From Amoebidium appalachense (lineage: Eukaryota > Ichthyosporea), in assembly GCA_963693365.1 (NCBI GenBank), contig CAVNZM010000001.1, forward strand, positions 19,344,001 to 19,408,000: 64,000 bases of DNA, written 5' to 3'. Below the pieces are notes generated by a model. It did not search any database, had not been told where the DNA came from, and saw nothing but the letters and a program-made list of their open reading frames with translations. Positions 27,648 through 43,127 of this stretch are shown here, in pieces (the stretch's first letter is position 1; each line of letters starts with the position of its first letter). Position numbers and translations under genes: made by a program.

Positions 27648-28627
27648 ACACACACAGTCACAACTCTATGTGACACACGCACACAGTCATTACCTTATTA
27701 GTCTTTAAAAGTTTCTTTTCTTATTCCTCTTTGCTGATGCAATGCTTCTTTTTCTTTTGCCTCCCCCCCCCACCTACCCACCCACACCCCCACCCCCCGG
27801 GGACCCCCAGGTCCCTCCCCCCCCCCCCCCAAGTACTTTCCTTCAGTGGGAATAGGGCATATATACCCACAAAAGACATCTTTGATCATCTACGTTGCAT
27901 CACAATAATTTCCCCTCCCGGTGTCATCTTCGGGCTCCTTTCCACATGTATACCTCGATTGTTGCATTCAATCGTGATCACCAGTCACCCACGTGTGTAC
28001 ATAGACAACATACCCTTGTACATAAATGCGCTGTATATATAAATTACACACTCAGAATGTGAGCGAAGTACTGGCTTCTAAAGGAGAGCAGTTCCATGAG
28101 CCTACATGCACACCCGCCATATATCTCTTTACACTGTATACGTGCTTTCTTCAGCTGCTTTTTTTTTTTTTTTTTTTTTTTTTTTGTTCGTTCGTTAGTA
28201 GGATATGTACTGTTGGCGGTTTAGGCAGGGTATTATGGTTGGGTTTATTAGAACAGTGTAAACCGTTTTATACAAACGATCTTTCGATCAGTCAAAGGAT
28301 ACAGCCAAAAGTGTACAACTTGATTATTGTTGAATCGAACACACTACAGAATACAATCTTTTTGAAATGTACAGAAAGCTGCCGAAATACCATAATGAAC
28401 AGAATACAATTGTACTGAAATGTACAGAAAGCTGCCGAAATACTATAATGAAAGAAACAGGCACGTAAGGCTGGTGTACGTGAGGGTTTCGACAACTTCG
28501 TGTGTGACACATTATGCATGTCGCGGTGTGTGTGTGTGCGTGTGTGCACGCGTGTTTATGTGCAAACGTGTGTGCATGCGTGCATTTGTGTGTGTGCGTG
28601 TGTGCACGTGTGTGTGTGTGTGTGTGT

Positions 28628-28685
<58 letters not shown>

Positions 28686-28946
28686 ATGTGTCTGTATGCA
28701 TGCATTTGTGTGTGTGTGTGCGTGTGTGTGTTGTGTGCACGCGCGCGACGCCGTGTGCGTGTGTGCAAGTGCGCGGACATGTGTACACGTACGTCAGTAT
28801 GTATATACTTGTGCCGGTATTCGAGTTCAAACTTCTCGATGGTGCTACTGACTCGGAATACGCTTCCACATGTGAGCAAATGGTAAAACCACGTGTGCCC
28901 CCCCCCCCCCCCTCCCTCCCCCCCCCCCCCCTCCCCTCCAGGGCCT

Positions 28947-28980
<34 letters not shown>

Positions 28981-29587
28981 ACCACCACCACCACTATGGA
29001 TTATGCGGACACTAAAGTAAGAAAATATACCTATTAAGGGGTCACCCGTGCCTGCGGGGTTGCGATATTTGGGTCATGCACAGCTAACAAGCAGTCAGAC
29101 GTGCGGATGTGCCACAAAACTAATGTTTAGAAATTCTGGCCCATGCAATGCCATGTACACACACATACACACATCGTTGATCGTAACACACACACACAAA
29201 CACACACACACACGCACACACGCGCGCGCACACACACACAGACAGACAGACAGACAGACACACACACACACACACACACATACACACACACCGGCGCGCA
29301 CACACGCGTGCGCGCACATGCATACACGTAAACATGCAAGCGCACACCGTGACCCACGTGCGCACACACACACACCTAGTACTGAGAAAAAGCAGGCTCG
29401 CACACGAGCAGATACACGCCATGCGCGCAGCAGGCCGAGGTTGAGATAGGTTCGTATGTACATACGACAGAGGCCCCTAGGTATAGGGAGATCGCTCACA
29501 TCAACCGCTAATATACACTGGTAAGTTTTATCACCAAAATAAACCCAAAAACCCAATAACCACTTGAACCATATGTGTGTCTGGGCC
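27520..29587. other. Spacer rich in (CA/GT)n, no gene recognised
   Basis: It contains (CA)n at about 27600-27660, a T run at 28158-28185, mixed GT/GC repeats at 28520-28780, C runs at 28900-28980 and CA/GACA repeats at 29190-29290. A tandem pair of short similar segments containing GAAATGTACAGAAAGCTGCC lies at about 28363-28450. No coding signal is seen. Confidence 0.5.
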
Positions 29588-31751
<2,164 letters not shown>

Positions 31752-32176
31752 TCAATCATCGCTTTCGGCAGGCACGGGCCAAGTCTGGCCAATCAAACCG
31801 TTGCGTAGCATCGACTTAACCCTCTTCTCATCCGCCCGTTTTCGGGCTTCCACTGGGTCAATGCCCTGAACGATAAAAAACGAACACAGGTTCAATGCAA
31901 CAGTTGACGCAATAACAAACAGATGGCCGGAGAGTGGGAGACAAGGCCTACGTATATACACACAAATGCACACACACACAAACACGCACACACATACGCC
32001 ACTGGCAATCCTTTTCCCTCTCTCCGCATGCGCTCACGTTCCTATACACACACCGAGAGAAATGAGGGTCAAGATGTTTCCGTCGGCAATGAAACCAATA
32101 CATACGTCAAATAAGGAACTAAGCAACCATTGGTGTATGTGGGTGTGTGAGTTAGTGTGTGAGTGTGTGTGTGTGT

Positions 32177-32263
<87 letters not shown>

Positions 32264-32445
32264 GGGAAAGGGGGGGGGGGGGGGGGGAGGGGGGGGGGAG
32301 GGGGGAAATTCCTCACCCATACACACCCTAAACTCCTCACGGTCAACTACGCAAACATCCCTACACAAGTAAGAGAGTGACAAAGAAGCAGATATTACAA
32401 CCCTTAGCCGTAGGACAGGAGTCCTTCGAGGGGAGGGCAGAGTGG

Positions 32446-32509
<64 letters not shown>

Positions 32510-32817
32510 AGGATCACGATTTTACCTGCACGTGGACCCTGTCGTAGTGTTGGGCCAGTGACTGTTTGTGGGCAAAGTGGCGGTTGCAGTTGTCTGCCGG
32601 GCACACAAAGCGCCCACCCCCCTCATGGTGCACACGTACGTGGGTGGCGAGTGCTGATGGCTGGGTGGGCGCAGGCAGGGGGTAGGTCAGTGGTCTGGGC
32701 ATGCAAGTGAAATATACAAGGCCGGATATTCGCTTGGCGCTCATGGTCTTAGTCTTTGTTTGATTTTTTTCTTTTGTATTTGCGTTTTTCGAGAGAGAGA
32801 GAGGGGGAGAGAGGGGG

Positions 32818-32860
<43 letters not shown>

Positions 32861-33017
32861 AGGGAGGGAGGGAGGGAGGGTGAGAGAGTGAGTTGGGAGA
32901 GGGGGGGGGGGGGAGAGGGAAGAAGTGGGGAAAGAGGACGGCGGAGGGATAGGAGCGCGGGGAGGGGGGAGGGGGGTTGAGCACGAGAGCGAGGGAGAGA
33001 GAGACGGGGCGGGCGGG

Positions 33018-33057
<40 letters not shown>

Positions 33058-35328
33058 TGCATGCGGGGGGGGAGATATAGGGGAGAAGATGTAGGGGAGA
33101 ATGATGAGAGAGGATGAGACAGCGAGAGATTGAGAGAGAATGCTGAGTGCAACCCAGGACTTGTGTGCATATGCAGTATAGTGTGTGTTGTGTAGTATAG
33201 TGTGTGCGGTTGTGTTTTCACGCAAGGACCATAGGGGATGTATGGTAGCACAAACCGTACAATGTCTCGACCCAACATGTGCACAAGTTTGTTTTTGGGC
33301 ATACAGGCGCCTGTATAGGTGCGTTCCGTACGTGCAATGCATACATATATACTCTTGTAGGTGTGCATATGTTTACGTGTGCAGTGTGCATGCCTCAGAG
33401 TACGTCCTTACTATCTCGGCGCTTACATACAAATGTTCAAAACTCATTTTGCTTCTTCCATATCTCCGCCAGCCCTATCATCCTAAAAGAACCACGGGGC
33501 ACCCAACCACCCAATACTTAGCTCCGATCTGAATTAGATCTACCCCAACCACCCAATCACTAGCCCCTATCTGCATGGATCTACATACCGTGGTGTATAT
33601 GCGGTCGCACCCCTCGGCCTGGCACGGGTATACCGGCCTGTCCTCGTCGTGGGTCACCATATGCTCTGCACCATATAAGGTTAATTAGCAGCCAATCACA
33701 TCACCACCTGCACTATCACCCACACACAGGGAGTCATACCTTCTCCCTGAAACATCTCAGGAAGTATAGAGGATGCTTGGTCTTTTCTTACTTCACACGG
33801 CATTACACTAGTTCAACCCCAATCCCTCCTCCCCCCTTCCTTCCCCCCCCCCCCCAAAAAAAAAAAAAAAAAAAAATAAAAAAATAAATAAAAAAAAGAG
33901 AGAGAAAGAAAGAAAAAAAAGAAAAAAAAAAAAAAAGAAAAGGAAGAAAGAAAGAAAGAAAGAAACAAAGAAGAAAAGAAATTATTTTTTGTAAAAAAAA
34001 AAGACAAACAGAGAACAGACTCCACGCAGGGAACAAAGTCCACCAAAGAATGAGCTCCGCAGAGAAAGGATGAACGGGACCTGTGCATGTGTTCATGTAC
34101 CTTTGTGTGTGTTTAAGAAGGAGACCCTCTTTCATCCGGGGCCGGGGGGAGGGGGGGGGGGGGGGGGGGGGGGGGGAGGGGGAGGGCACTTATTCCCATC
34201 AAAACGACCGTGTAAAACCCACCTGTCAGCACGGATTTCCTGCCAAATGTCTTTCCACACACGGTGCATGGGAATCCGTGTACTTCGTTGCGATGGGCTA
34301 CAAGTTCCGACCACCGGCCAAATGCAGCATGGCAGCCCTCATGGTCGCACTTGTATGCTGCGTGTGTGTGTGTGTGTGTGTCACGTGTGTTTGTGTGTGT
34401 GGGCGGGATCAATACAAAGAATGGAGACGGGCCGGTGGGAAGGTGAGACACACGGCCAATAGCCAAAAACAAACAAACAAACAAAAACAAAAACAGCTGA
34501 TCCTCTGACCCAGCACATTTGCGCGAGCAAAGGTGTGGTCCGTCGATTCACATGTTTCATCTTCATCTGCTTTGATCCAAAAAGGCAAAAAAGACAAAGG
34601 AAAACGAAAAGGAAAAGGGAAAAATCTTGTGAAGAAAAAAAAAAAAAAAAAAAAAGGGGGGGGGGGGGGGGGGGGGGGAGCGCAGGGGGAATGGGGGGAA
34701 AACAGACTTTGAAGAGTGACTCTTTTCTTTTAGGCAGTCCCCCCCTCCCCCCCCCCCCCCCTCTCTCCCTTTCGCTCGCTCTGTGTGTATGTGTGTGTGC
34801 GCGCGCGTGCACGTGTGCCTATGCACGTGGTTTGGCTGTGTACTTGTGTGCCCATGGTTACTCTGATGTGGTGGAAGAGCACGTGTGTCTGCTGACTTCC
34901 ACATGGGCAACATGCGTCAGCCAATACACACACAACACTCACAGCAAACGGCTTTTGAGACTGTTAGAGCTGAGCACAAAGGAATATGAAAAGTCGCCAT
35001 TCTGTCTGTGAAGAAAAAAACAGGACCCAGAAGAAAAGTGCGAGGGAGGAGGACCGGGGGAGGAAGAGAGAGGGAGGGGGGGAGGGGGGGAAGGGGGGGG
35101 GGGGATCGGCATGGGTAAAACAAACTTTGTGATCAGATTATAAGAAGATCGTTAGGCAAGGCAACCTACATTTGTCATGGCTTTTCATGTGCCTTTCCAG
35201 TTTGGCTCGAGAAACAAACCCGGCCCCACAGCCGGGACGGAGGCACAGAAATGGGTGGACCCCGGTGTGGTGGAACTCGTGCACACGGAGAAGAGAGTGC
35301 TTCGAAAATTCGAGATCACACTCTGCAC

Positions 35329-35410
<82 letters not shown>

Positions 35411-35430
35411 TATGCAGGCTCTGAGCATAT

Positions 35431-35529
<99 letters not shown>

Positions 35530-35936
35530 CTACAGGGGGAGGGGAGGGGGAGGGGAGGGGGGGAGGGGGAGTGTATGTGATTTTGTGTTGCATGGCAGTT
35601 AGGTATAGGCAATTGGAGTCAAACAAACCGAGAGAGCATGCGGGGAGGAGGGAAGGCGGCATGTACCTTCTCTATGCATCAAAAACAAGTAAGCAAACCG
35701 AAACGCGCTAACAGTGTAGACATTGACAGCAATAGAAAATCAAAAGGCAACAAAAAACATGTGTATTCTGTAAATCCCTCCTGCCTGTCCTCCCCTTCTC
35801 TTTTTCACTTTCCTCATTCGGAAACGTATAAATTCTTTATTGGAACCAAGCAGATAGGAAAAGAGGGGTGCCTGGAAAAGATCCAATCTTGTTCGCCACC
35901 ACCCGAAAATGCCCCTCCCCCCTCCCAACCCGGCCC

Positions 35937-36009
<73 letters not shown>

Positions 36010-36404
36010 ACACACACACACAACCCAAAAAAGAGGAGAGATAAAGAAAGAGAGAAAGAAAGAACTGAAGAAAGGAAGAAAGGAAGGAGGAAAAGAAAGA
36101 AAGAAAGAAAAACGAGAGGAAAAAAGAAGCCAAGAAAAAAAAGCACACAACCACCCCTCAACCATTCCCCCTACCCCCTTAAACACACATACCAAGTGGA
36201 GAGGGGGGGGGGGGGGGGGGGGGAGGGGGGGAGGTGTGTGTGTGTCTGTGTGTGTGTGTGCGCGTGTGGGAGGGGGGAGTGGAGGGGGGGACAAACAACA
36301 CACATACACCCAATAGATACTACTCCTTTACATGTTCATAGGCACAGAATTTAAACACCTCGATCCCCTCCCCCCCCCCCCCCCCCCCCCCATCCCTTCC
36401 CCAC

Positions 36405-36435
<31 letters not shown>

Positions 36436-37232
36436 AAAAACCCACCCCCGCCAAAAAAGAAAAGATATGCACACACACACACACACACACACACACCTTG
36501 TAGGCCAGTGCCCCCTTCTGGTGCTGCAGCATGTGTCTCTTGAGGTGGTGGTTGACTGCAAAGGCCGCCCCACACCCCTCCTCCGTGCACCTGTACCTCT
36601 TGTCCCCCGTGTGTGTGCGTGTGTGCCTTTGCAGGTGGCACTTGCGGGTAAATGTGTGCCCACATCCAGGGTGCTCACACACAAACGGGCGCTGCAGAAA
36701 AGGAGAGGAGAAAAGTGCATGTGTGAGTGTAAGATTGGCTATTCCCTATTTCCTTCCTGCAATTGAACTCCCTGCTGAAAGGGCCCAGCAAAGGCAACAT
36801 TTGTGTTCCAAATTTAAACCCCCTTCAAACCCTTCATTCTCCCCCCCCCCCCCCCCCCCTCTTTCCCCCCCCTCCTCCCCCCAGCTCTCCCCCCCCCCCC
36901 CCCCCCCCCTTCCCCCCTGCTCCTCCGGCTCTGCACACACACTCACACGTCTTTGCTCTTGTCCGTATCTTTATCTTTCTCCTCTCCAACCTTCCCCGTG
37001 TGGACGGCTCGTATGTGCGCTCCCGCTTTTGCGTGTATCTATGCGCATCTGTGCAAGAACATTTAAGTACCCTTAGTGCACTAGGTGTAGTGTTTTGCAC
37101 CCTCGTGCCTACAAGCGCTGTACACAAAAGATGGTCTTTGTTCTCTGTTTTTGGTCTGCTTATGCATGTGCTTGCACGTGCCCACGCTGGTGTGCAACCC
37201 CTCCCCCCCCATCTCCCTCCTCCCCCCCTCCC

Positions 37233-37263
<31 letters not shown>

Positions 37264-37972
37264 AAGCCTTATCAATAAAAATTAAAAATAAGGGCGGAAG
37301 CTATTTGCCCTGTCAGGTAGAGGAGAAGGGGGGGGGGGGGGGGGGGGGGGGGGGGTGGGGGGGTACCGAGTTGGGATGAGTCAACATGTGCTCCTCCAAG
37401 CGACATGGACGGGTGAACATTTTTTCGCATCCTTCAAACGTGCACGTGTATTTTTTCGCCCTCGGAAGAGATCGAATGGAAGATGCTGAGCAAGAGCGTT
37501 GCCTTGGTCTTCCTTGCACGGTAAGTTTTGTCTTCTGCCTCCCAACATTTCCGTCCAAAAAACTTTCATCACTTTCGCTGCCATTTTCGCCGTTTTTCTT
37601 CGTGTTTTTTCTCCTACCTTTTCGTCTTTCAGCACCTGAACCAGCTTCACTTTCACTGCCACTTACTCTGCCGTTTTCAGACCAGGAATGGTCACTACCC
37701 TCATCACTTTCCTCACCTTCAGGTTCACTTTCATCCTTGGTGCGTTTATTTCTGGAGCTAGAGACAGTGTAATTACCAACCGAACTTCGTCTTCTTTTCT
37801 TTACCGCCACGTCGCCGTCCCGTTCGTCTTCACTCGGTGGTCGACTAGCTTTGCGCTTGCATCTCTGAGGGTTCACGCCATCTGATTCCGAAGTTGGCGC
37901 GTCGTTTTCTGATTCTTTCTCTTGCAGAATAAATGCCGATAACCTTTCTACGCTTCTTTCCGTTGCAGCCAT
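31752..37972 (-). CDS. GTF3A: Transcription factor IIIA, nine C2H2 zinc fingers
   Basis: Seven exons on the minus strand: 37972-37367, 36691-36497, 35329-35170, 34357-34223, 33665-33589, 32660-32526 and 31865-31752. All are GT-AG with matching phases and total 473 aa. Residues 1-175 are charged and Ser-rich with a basic cluster (VKKRRRSS). Nine fingers follow: YTCTFEGCEKMF, FVCEHPGCGHTF, YRCTEEGCGAAF, YKCAECDLEF, FLCLRPGCGAGF, YKCDHEGCHAAF, FPCTVCGKTF, YPCQAEGCDRIYTT and FVCPADNCNRHF. Five introns interrupt fingers or linkers. The finger count, the short CxxC fingers 4 and 7, the IYTT of finger 8 and the HxQSL of finger 9 match TFIIIA, which binds the 5S rRNA gene control region and 5S RNA. 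A Lys/Arg-rich tail follows finger 9 (VEARKRADEKRVK). The gene is divergent from PIG-S, with 957 bp between start codons. Confidence 0.93.
35331..35526. repeat. (GT)n microsatellite pair in TFIIIA intron 2
   Basis: Two long (GT)n tracts (35331-35400 and 35431-35526) are separated by a short GC-alternating segment. The first abuts the acceptor of TFIIIA exon 3, giving (CA)n-CAG on the coding strand. Confidence 0.95.
35937..36007. repeat. Uninterrupted C homopolymer of about 70 bp
   Basis: One of the longest pure C runs in the window, in TFIIIA intron 2 and followed by an A-rich purine tract. Its length is probably approximate. Confidence 0.9.
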
Positions 37973-38929
37973 ATTAAGCTATGGTTGAGCAAAATGGAGT
38001 AAGCTGGACCGAAAACTAGATGAAACATACACATATAAAGCGCGAATAACAGGAAACTGCAAGGGAATCTCCTGGCTATGGCAAGCTAGCAGGACAATAC
38101 GAAAGGTTTAGGTCAATGTTCTCATAGTGTTTTAAACTTTCAGAGCTCTATACGTCCTTGTATATACCACAAATGTCTCGCGGTTCGAGTCTTCCTTTCG
38201 AAGAGGCTGTGCACACCGTGTTGTGCCGTGTGACCTACTATTACGTAACATCTTAGGCTACACCATTACATAAGCAAAAAGTCGAAATTTAAACTTACAA
38301 ATCGATTAAAATTAGTTTAGCTGGTGTTTTAAACGTCTTTACGTTTTAAACAAATATTAGTTCGATTTCGAAAATTTATGTGTGCTACACCCGGTGACTG
38401 AGTTGCAACCGTTCTGGTGCAAAGACAAAACAAAGAGCACAACTGTTTTGGTTGTGTTTTGTGAACTGTGGTTACGAAAGCAGCTTATTTTGCTTGTGCT
38501 CGGATTGTTGCGTAGAAGAGAAGTTTAAAACCTTACTGTTTTGTTACTATCTCCTACCGCTTAGCTTCCATAAAGAGCAGGGTTGCCGTGATTGACACAT
38601 TTCTCCACTTGATAGTTGTTTTACTGGATCCCAAGTAACGGTGCCCAGCCTGCAGCATAAGAAACATCAGCGAGAGATTTGTGCCTGTATCCTAGTTCCA
38701 TAGTCTAATTTCTGGCATATTGTCTCAGATTGAGCAGACGGGAACGGGACCTTTTTTCTTTCGGTAACATCCTTGCTGCCTGTTAATATTATTTGCAACT
38801 GAGACTCCGAAGACACGTCAAGATCTTACACATTACCCACATGTGACCGAAGACCACCAGGTACATCGATAACTACAATCACAAGTTACGTCTCTAGCAC
38901 TCTGCAGCTCGGCAGAGGAACCAGGCAAC
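37973..38929. promoter_or_regulatory. Divergent promoter region between TFIIIA and PIG-S
   Basis: A 957-bp segment without the homopolymers and dinucleotide repeats that fill the rest of the window. The TFIIIA ATG is at its left end (minus strand) and the PIG-S ATG at its right end (plus strand). AT-rich TATA-like words occur (CATATAAAG near 38032, TATATACC near 38160), but no single core promoter is clear. It is the natural place for both promoters. Confidence 0.5.
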
Positions 38930-39399
38930 ATGTCGGCCAACGAGAGAGAACAAGGTACGTGGCAGGACTGCATGTTCCCGCCTGTCAAAACTGGCGTCTT
39001 GCCTCTCGTCCTTCCTCTCATTCCCTTCCCGCCTCCTTCCCCCTTTCCCTCCCTCCCTCCCTCCCTCGATTCATCCCTCCTACCCCCCCTTCATTTATCA
39101 CTCCCCCCCCTTTCCCTCCCCCCCTTCCCCTGCTACCCCAGCACACAACTGGATACACACACATTTTCAAACCCCCCTCCCCCCCCCCCAAACATCGTCC
39201 CTTATAGTGGTTGGCCAGCAGCTATTTTATTCTCGTCGATATACGTTTTTGCACTACTCCCCTCCCGTTACGTTTAGTGTTGCCCTGCTGGCTTTGTTCT
39301 TTTTTCCAACTCTACCTGTGCTGCTTTTGCCAAGTCGGTGTTTGTACTATGCAACGGGGTCCGTAAAATCAGAATCAATAGTTAGTACTGCTTAAGTGA

Positions 39400-39446
<47 letters not shown>

Positions 39447-39676
39447 ACATACGCCACCACCACCACCACCACCAACCCACCCATCCCCACCACCACCAAC
39501 CCACCCATCCCCCCCACCACCCACCATACACACACACACACCGGCTCCCTGTTAGCTGTAACCTTTTTGGATTAGAGCTATGGATAATGTATTATTCTGT
39601 TATCCTGCCGTTTTTACTCCTGCAAGCACACGCACGTGAGTGTGCAGTATACACGGCACACAAGGTGCTAAATGAG

Positions 39677-39711
<35 letters not shown>

Positions 39712-41021
39712 CAAAAAAAAAAAAAAAAAAGAAAAAAGAAAAAAAACCTCTACCGTCACCCCTTGTCTAGCGCCACACGGGATAAGGATGCTGATAGAAA
39801 ACTCGACTGATTCCCATCACACTCTTTCTTGCCAAGCGGACCATTACACATCAGCATACACCCTACATTGCTATTATGCACATACTTGACACATCACCTA
39901 GCTAGAAACTGATACCCCCCCCTCTCCACCCCTCCTCTGCATGCTTCGCGCACTCCCATCTTACCAATCATCACTGCCTCTTACTCATTGTTTGGATCCT
40001 CCGTTCTTTTCCCTTCCCCTTTCACAAAAACACAAAGAAGATGCGGACAAGGAAAAGGCGTGGGTGCTGTTCTTTGTGCTTGTGCTGCTGGTGTGTGTGG
40101 GCCTGCCTGTGTGGTGGCACACCACCACCGTCTACAGGGCACAGCTTCCGCTCTCAGAAATGGCCGCGTCTACCGCGCCAGAGGTATCCCCCCCCCCCCC
40201 CTCCCCCCCCCCCCAAAAAAAAAAAAAAAAAAAAAAAAAACTTTGGCAAAACCCGTTCATTTATTATATAGGAGCCGCCCTGATGATGGGGTCTTCCCAC
40301 GTATCTTCTGCCTACACGTTTTGATTGTGTCTTTGTGTATTGATCTTTGTAGTTCTCTGATGCCTGTGCTTTCATGGTTGTTACTCTCCAATCCATACAA
40401 CCCCTCTCTCTCAACCCCCCTACTCCCCCCCCCCTTCCGGGTTTCCCCAAACACACCTGCACACACACACACACACATAGCTCCATGTGCCCCCTGGGAC
40501 ATGTCATCGCGATTTTAGGCACTGTGCTTTTCTTCTGTGCAAATTTGTGCTCCACTTTGTGTTATGCCCCCGGGGGGGGGGGGGGGGGGGGGGGAGAGGC
40601 CTCGTTTGGATTTTCTAAGTGAATGGTCACGTTGCATTCAACTCCTCAGGCTGCGCAAGGTGCTAACCCCCCCCCCCCCCATACACACACACAGAACCAC
40701 ACACACATACACACACACACACACAGAACCACAACCACACACACACAACACACACACACCCACACCTACCCACCCACCCACACACACACACCCACACACA
40801 CACACACCCTCGACTTGGGGCCAAAAGTTGAAAATGTGGAAGCCCATCCCTTAGATCCCATCACCACACTTACTGATTTTAAGGGATTGCATTGACCTCT
40901 GTTGTCTCTATTCTTCTTTCTCTCAACCGTTGAGATCCCCTCCCCTCTCCCCTAAACTGCGCCCCTTCTTTTTCATGTCATCAAAAAATTTATGTTTACC
41001 TTCTGTCCACCTATGCAATTT

Positions 41022-41054
<33 letters not shown>

Positions 41055-41635
41055 TTTCCCCCTTCTGACCTCTCCAACTATCGTCCAGCTTGTATATCCG
41101 CTTGAGGTGGATGTTATTTTTGGCACAGACCGAGGGGGGCCAGGCTGCAAGGTGGATAAAAATAGCCTAGAGGGCCAACTCAATAGAGAAATGGAGGGCC
41201 TGGCCTGGGGCCATGCAATCAACGGGCAGACAGGCCACAGCCAGAGGAATGCCAGCCAGGTGGGGAGACCTCCGTTGGCAGTAGTCTGCTTGAGTTTTTC
41301 TAGAAATCTTGCTTGTTGTGTTGTTACTCCCTCCCCCCCCCCCCCCCCCCCCCCCACCACCACCAAAAAAAAACCCCCAAAACCCCAAACCCTCAAAACC
41401 CTTTTTCCCAACTTGCCTTCTCACTTGTACCCTCCCCCACCTACCCACCTTTTGCTCTTACGTTGCTCACAATCATTCCCCCCCGGTTCTTCCTCGTCCT
41501 ACCTTCCTACTGCCAGCATTTTGATTTTTGAAATGTCCAAGATATGTTAGTGACAAGCACGATGGAATTTCAACGTCTATGTGATTGGTGGTATCTCCTT
41601 GTGGAGGTGATTGTGTGTGTGTGCATGTGTTTGTG

Positions 41636-41675
<40 letters not shown>

Positions 41676-42807
41676 GGAGAGAGAAATTCAACAGGCGACA
41701 TGCTGTTTGATGTTCAGCCCGAGCGTACATATGTCGGGGCCTACTGGTGATGTTTGGCTCTTATTATGTGGTAAAGTGGATGTTTGTCTTAGGTTGGCAC
41801 GTAAGCACGCGAAAGTGTGTGTGTTGGGGTGCGATGGGTGGCCGGTGGGCGGGTGGTGGCGCGTATGTGTGTGTTGGGTGGGGGCAGAGGGGGGAGGTGG
41901 GGGGGACATGGTGGGGTAAGTTGGGAGGTGTGGGATACTAAATGGTCTGACTGGCGCAGAAATTCATCAAGACCACATTCAAGGTGACGGTGAGAGAGGT
42001 CGATGTTTCCTCTCTGACAGGTATGCATCCCATGGGGCTGGGACGGACTTTGGTGCACACACCCGTGGGTTGAGGATAGCTGGCTGCCCAAAGGGGGAAG
42101 GGGGCGGGAGGGAGGTGGGGGAGGGGGGGATAGATGTGGTACCTGTTCATCTTGACTTCGGGGGTGTCGACGATGACCTCACACGCACAACACCATACAC
42201 ACACACACACGTGCAGGTGCATTCACACACACACGCACACAGTGGATACACACAAACACACACACACACACACGTGCGGGTGCATATACACAATCACGTT
42301 CACAGTGGATACACACAAACACACTTGAACATGAAGCAGTGCAGGTGATCCTCGCTGTTCGTCCGCTTCGTTGATGCTCTTTGTTGTCTCCTCCATAGTT
42401 CCAACCTTCTAACGCAAACATCACCCCCTCCCCCGCCCCCCAACCCCCCTTTACCCCACCCCCCATTCCCCTGTGCCAATCGCCTTTCATTCGCCTACAA
42501 AAACAAAGAAAGCAAGCAAAACCAAGAAAGGGAGACAAAAAAGAAAATAAAAACGAAACATGATGTCTGTGCTCACCACAGGAGGCAAGTCCCTTGAAGG
42601 CCTTACCCCCTCAGACATCGACATTGCCATGCAGCACTCAGACCGACCTGGCCACTACCGCATTATTGTTCTGCCTGGTGCATCCCCATCAGGTGTAGCC
42701 GCAGAGCTGGAGCCGTACATGGGCAGTTTCAGGACTGCAATATTCCAAAATGGTCTAGTCCCCCCCCCCCCCCCCCCCCCCCCTCTCCCCACCTATCCCG
42801 CTCCCCC

Positions 42808-42864
<57 letters not shown>

Positions 42865-43088
42865 ACACACCAGCACACCCGCACCCACCACCACCACCAC
42901 CACCACTACGTCTTCTCTCCGAGCCATGAGTAATCCTGTTTAGTTCTGATCAAGACGGCAGACCCACCCATGTTCTAACGAGGCAGTATCTGTGTTTGGT
43001 GCCACATGTGAGGTGAATGGGACATTTTTTTTTAGTTGATGTGTACTTAATTTTTTACCCACCTTCCCCCTCCCTCCACCCCCTCCCC

Positions 43089-43127
<39 letters not shown>

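Noticed and set aside
32340-32375. Possible small exon in TFIIIA intron 6
   Set aside because: In the phase required by exon 6 it reads into a stop. Exons 6 and 7 join directly in phase 0.
38175-38200. B-box-like GGTTCGAGTC
   Set aside because: No cloverleaf, no A box at a proper distance and no T-run terminator, so not a tRNA gene.
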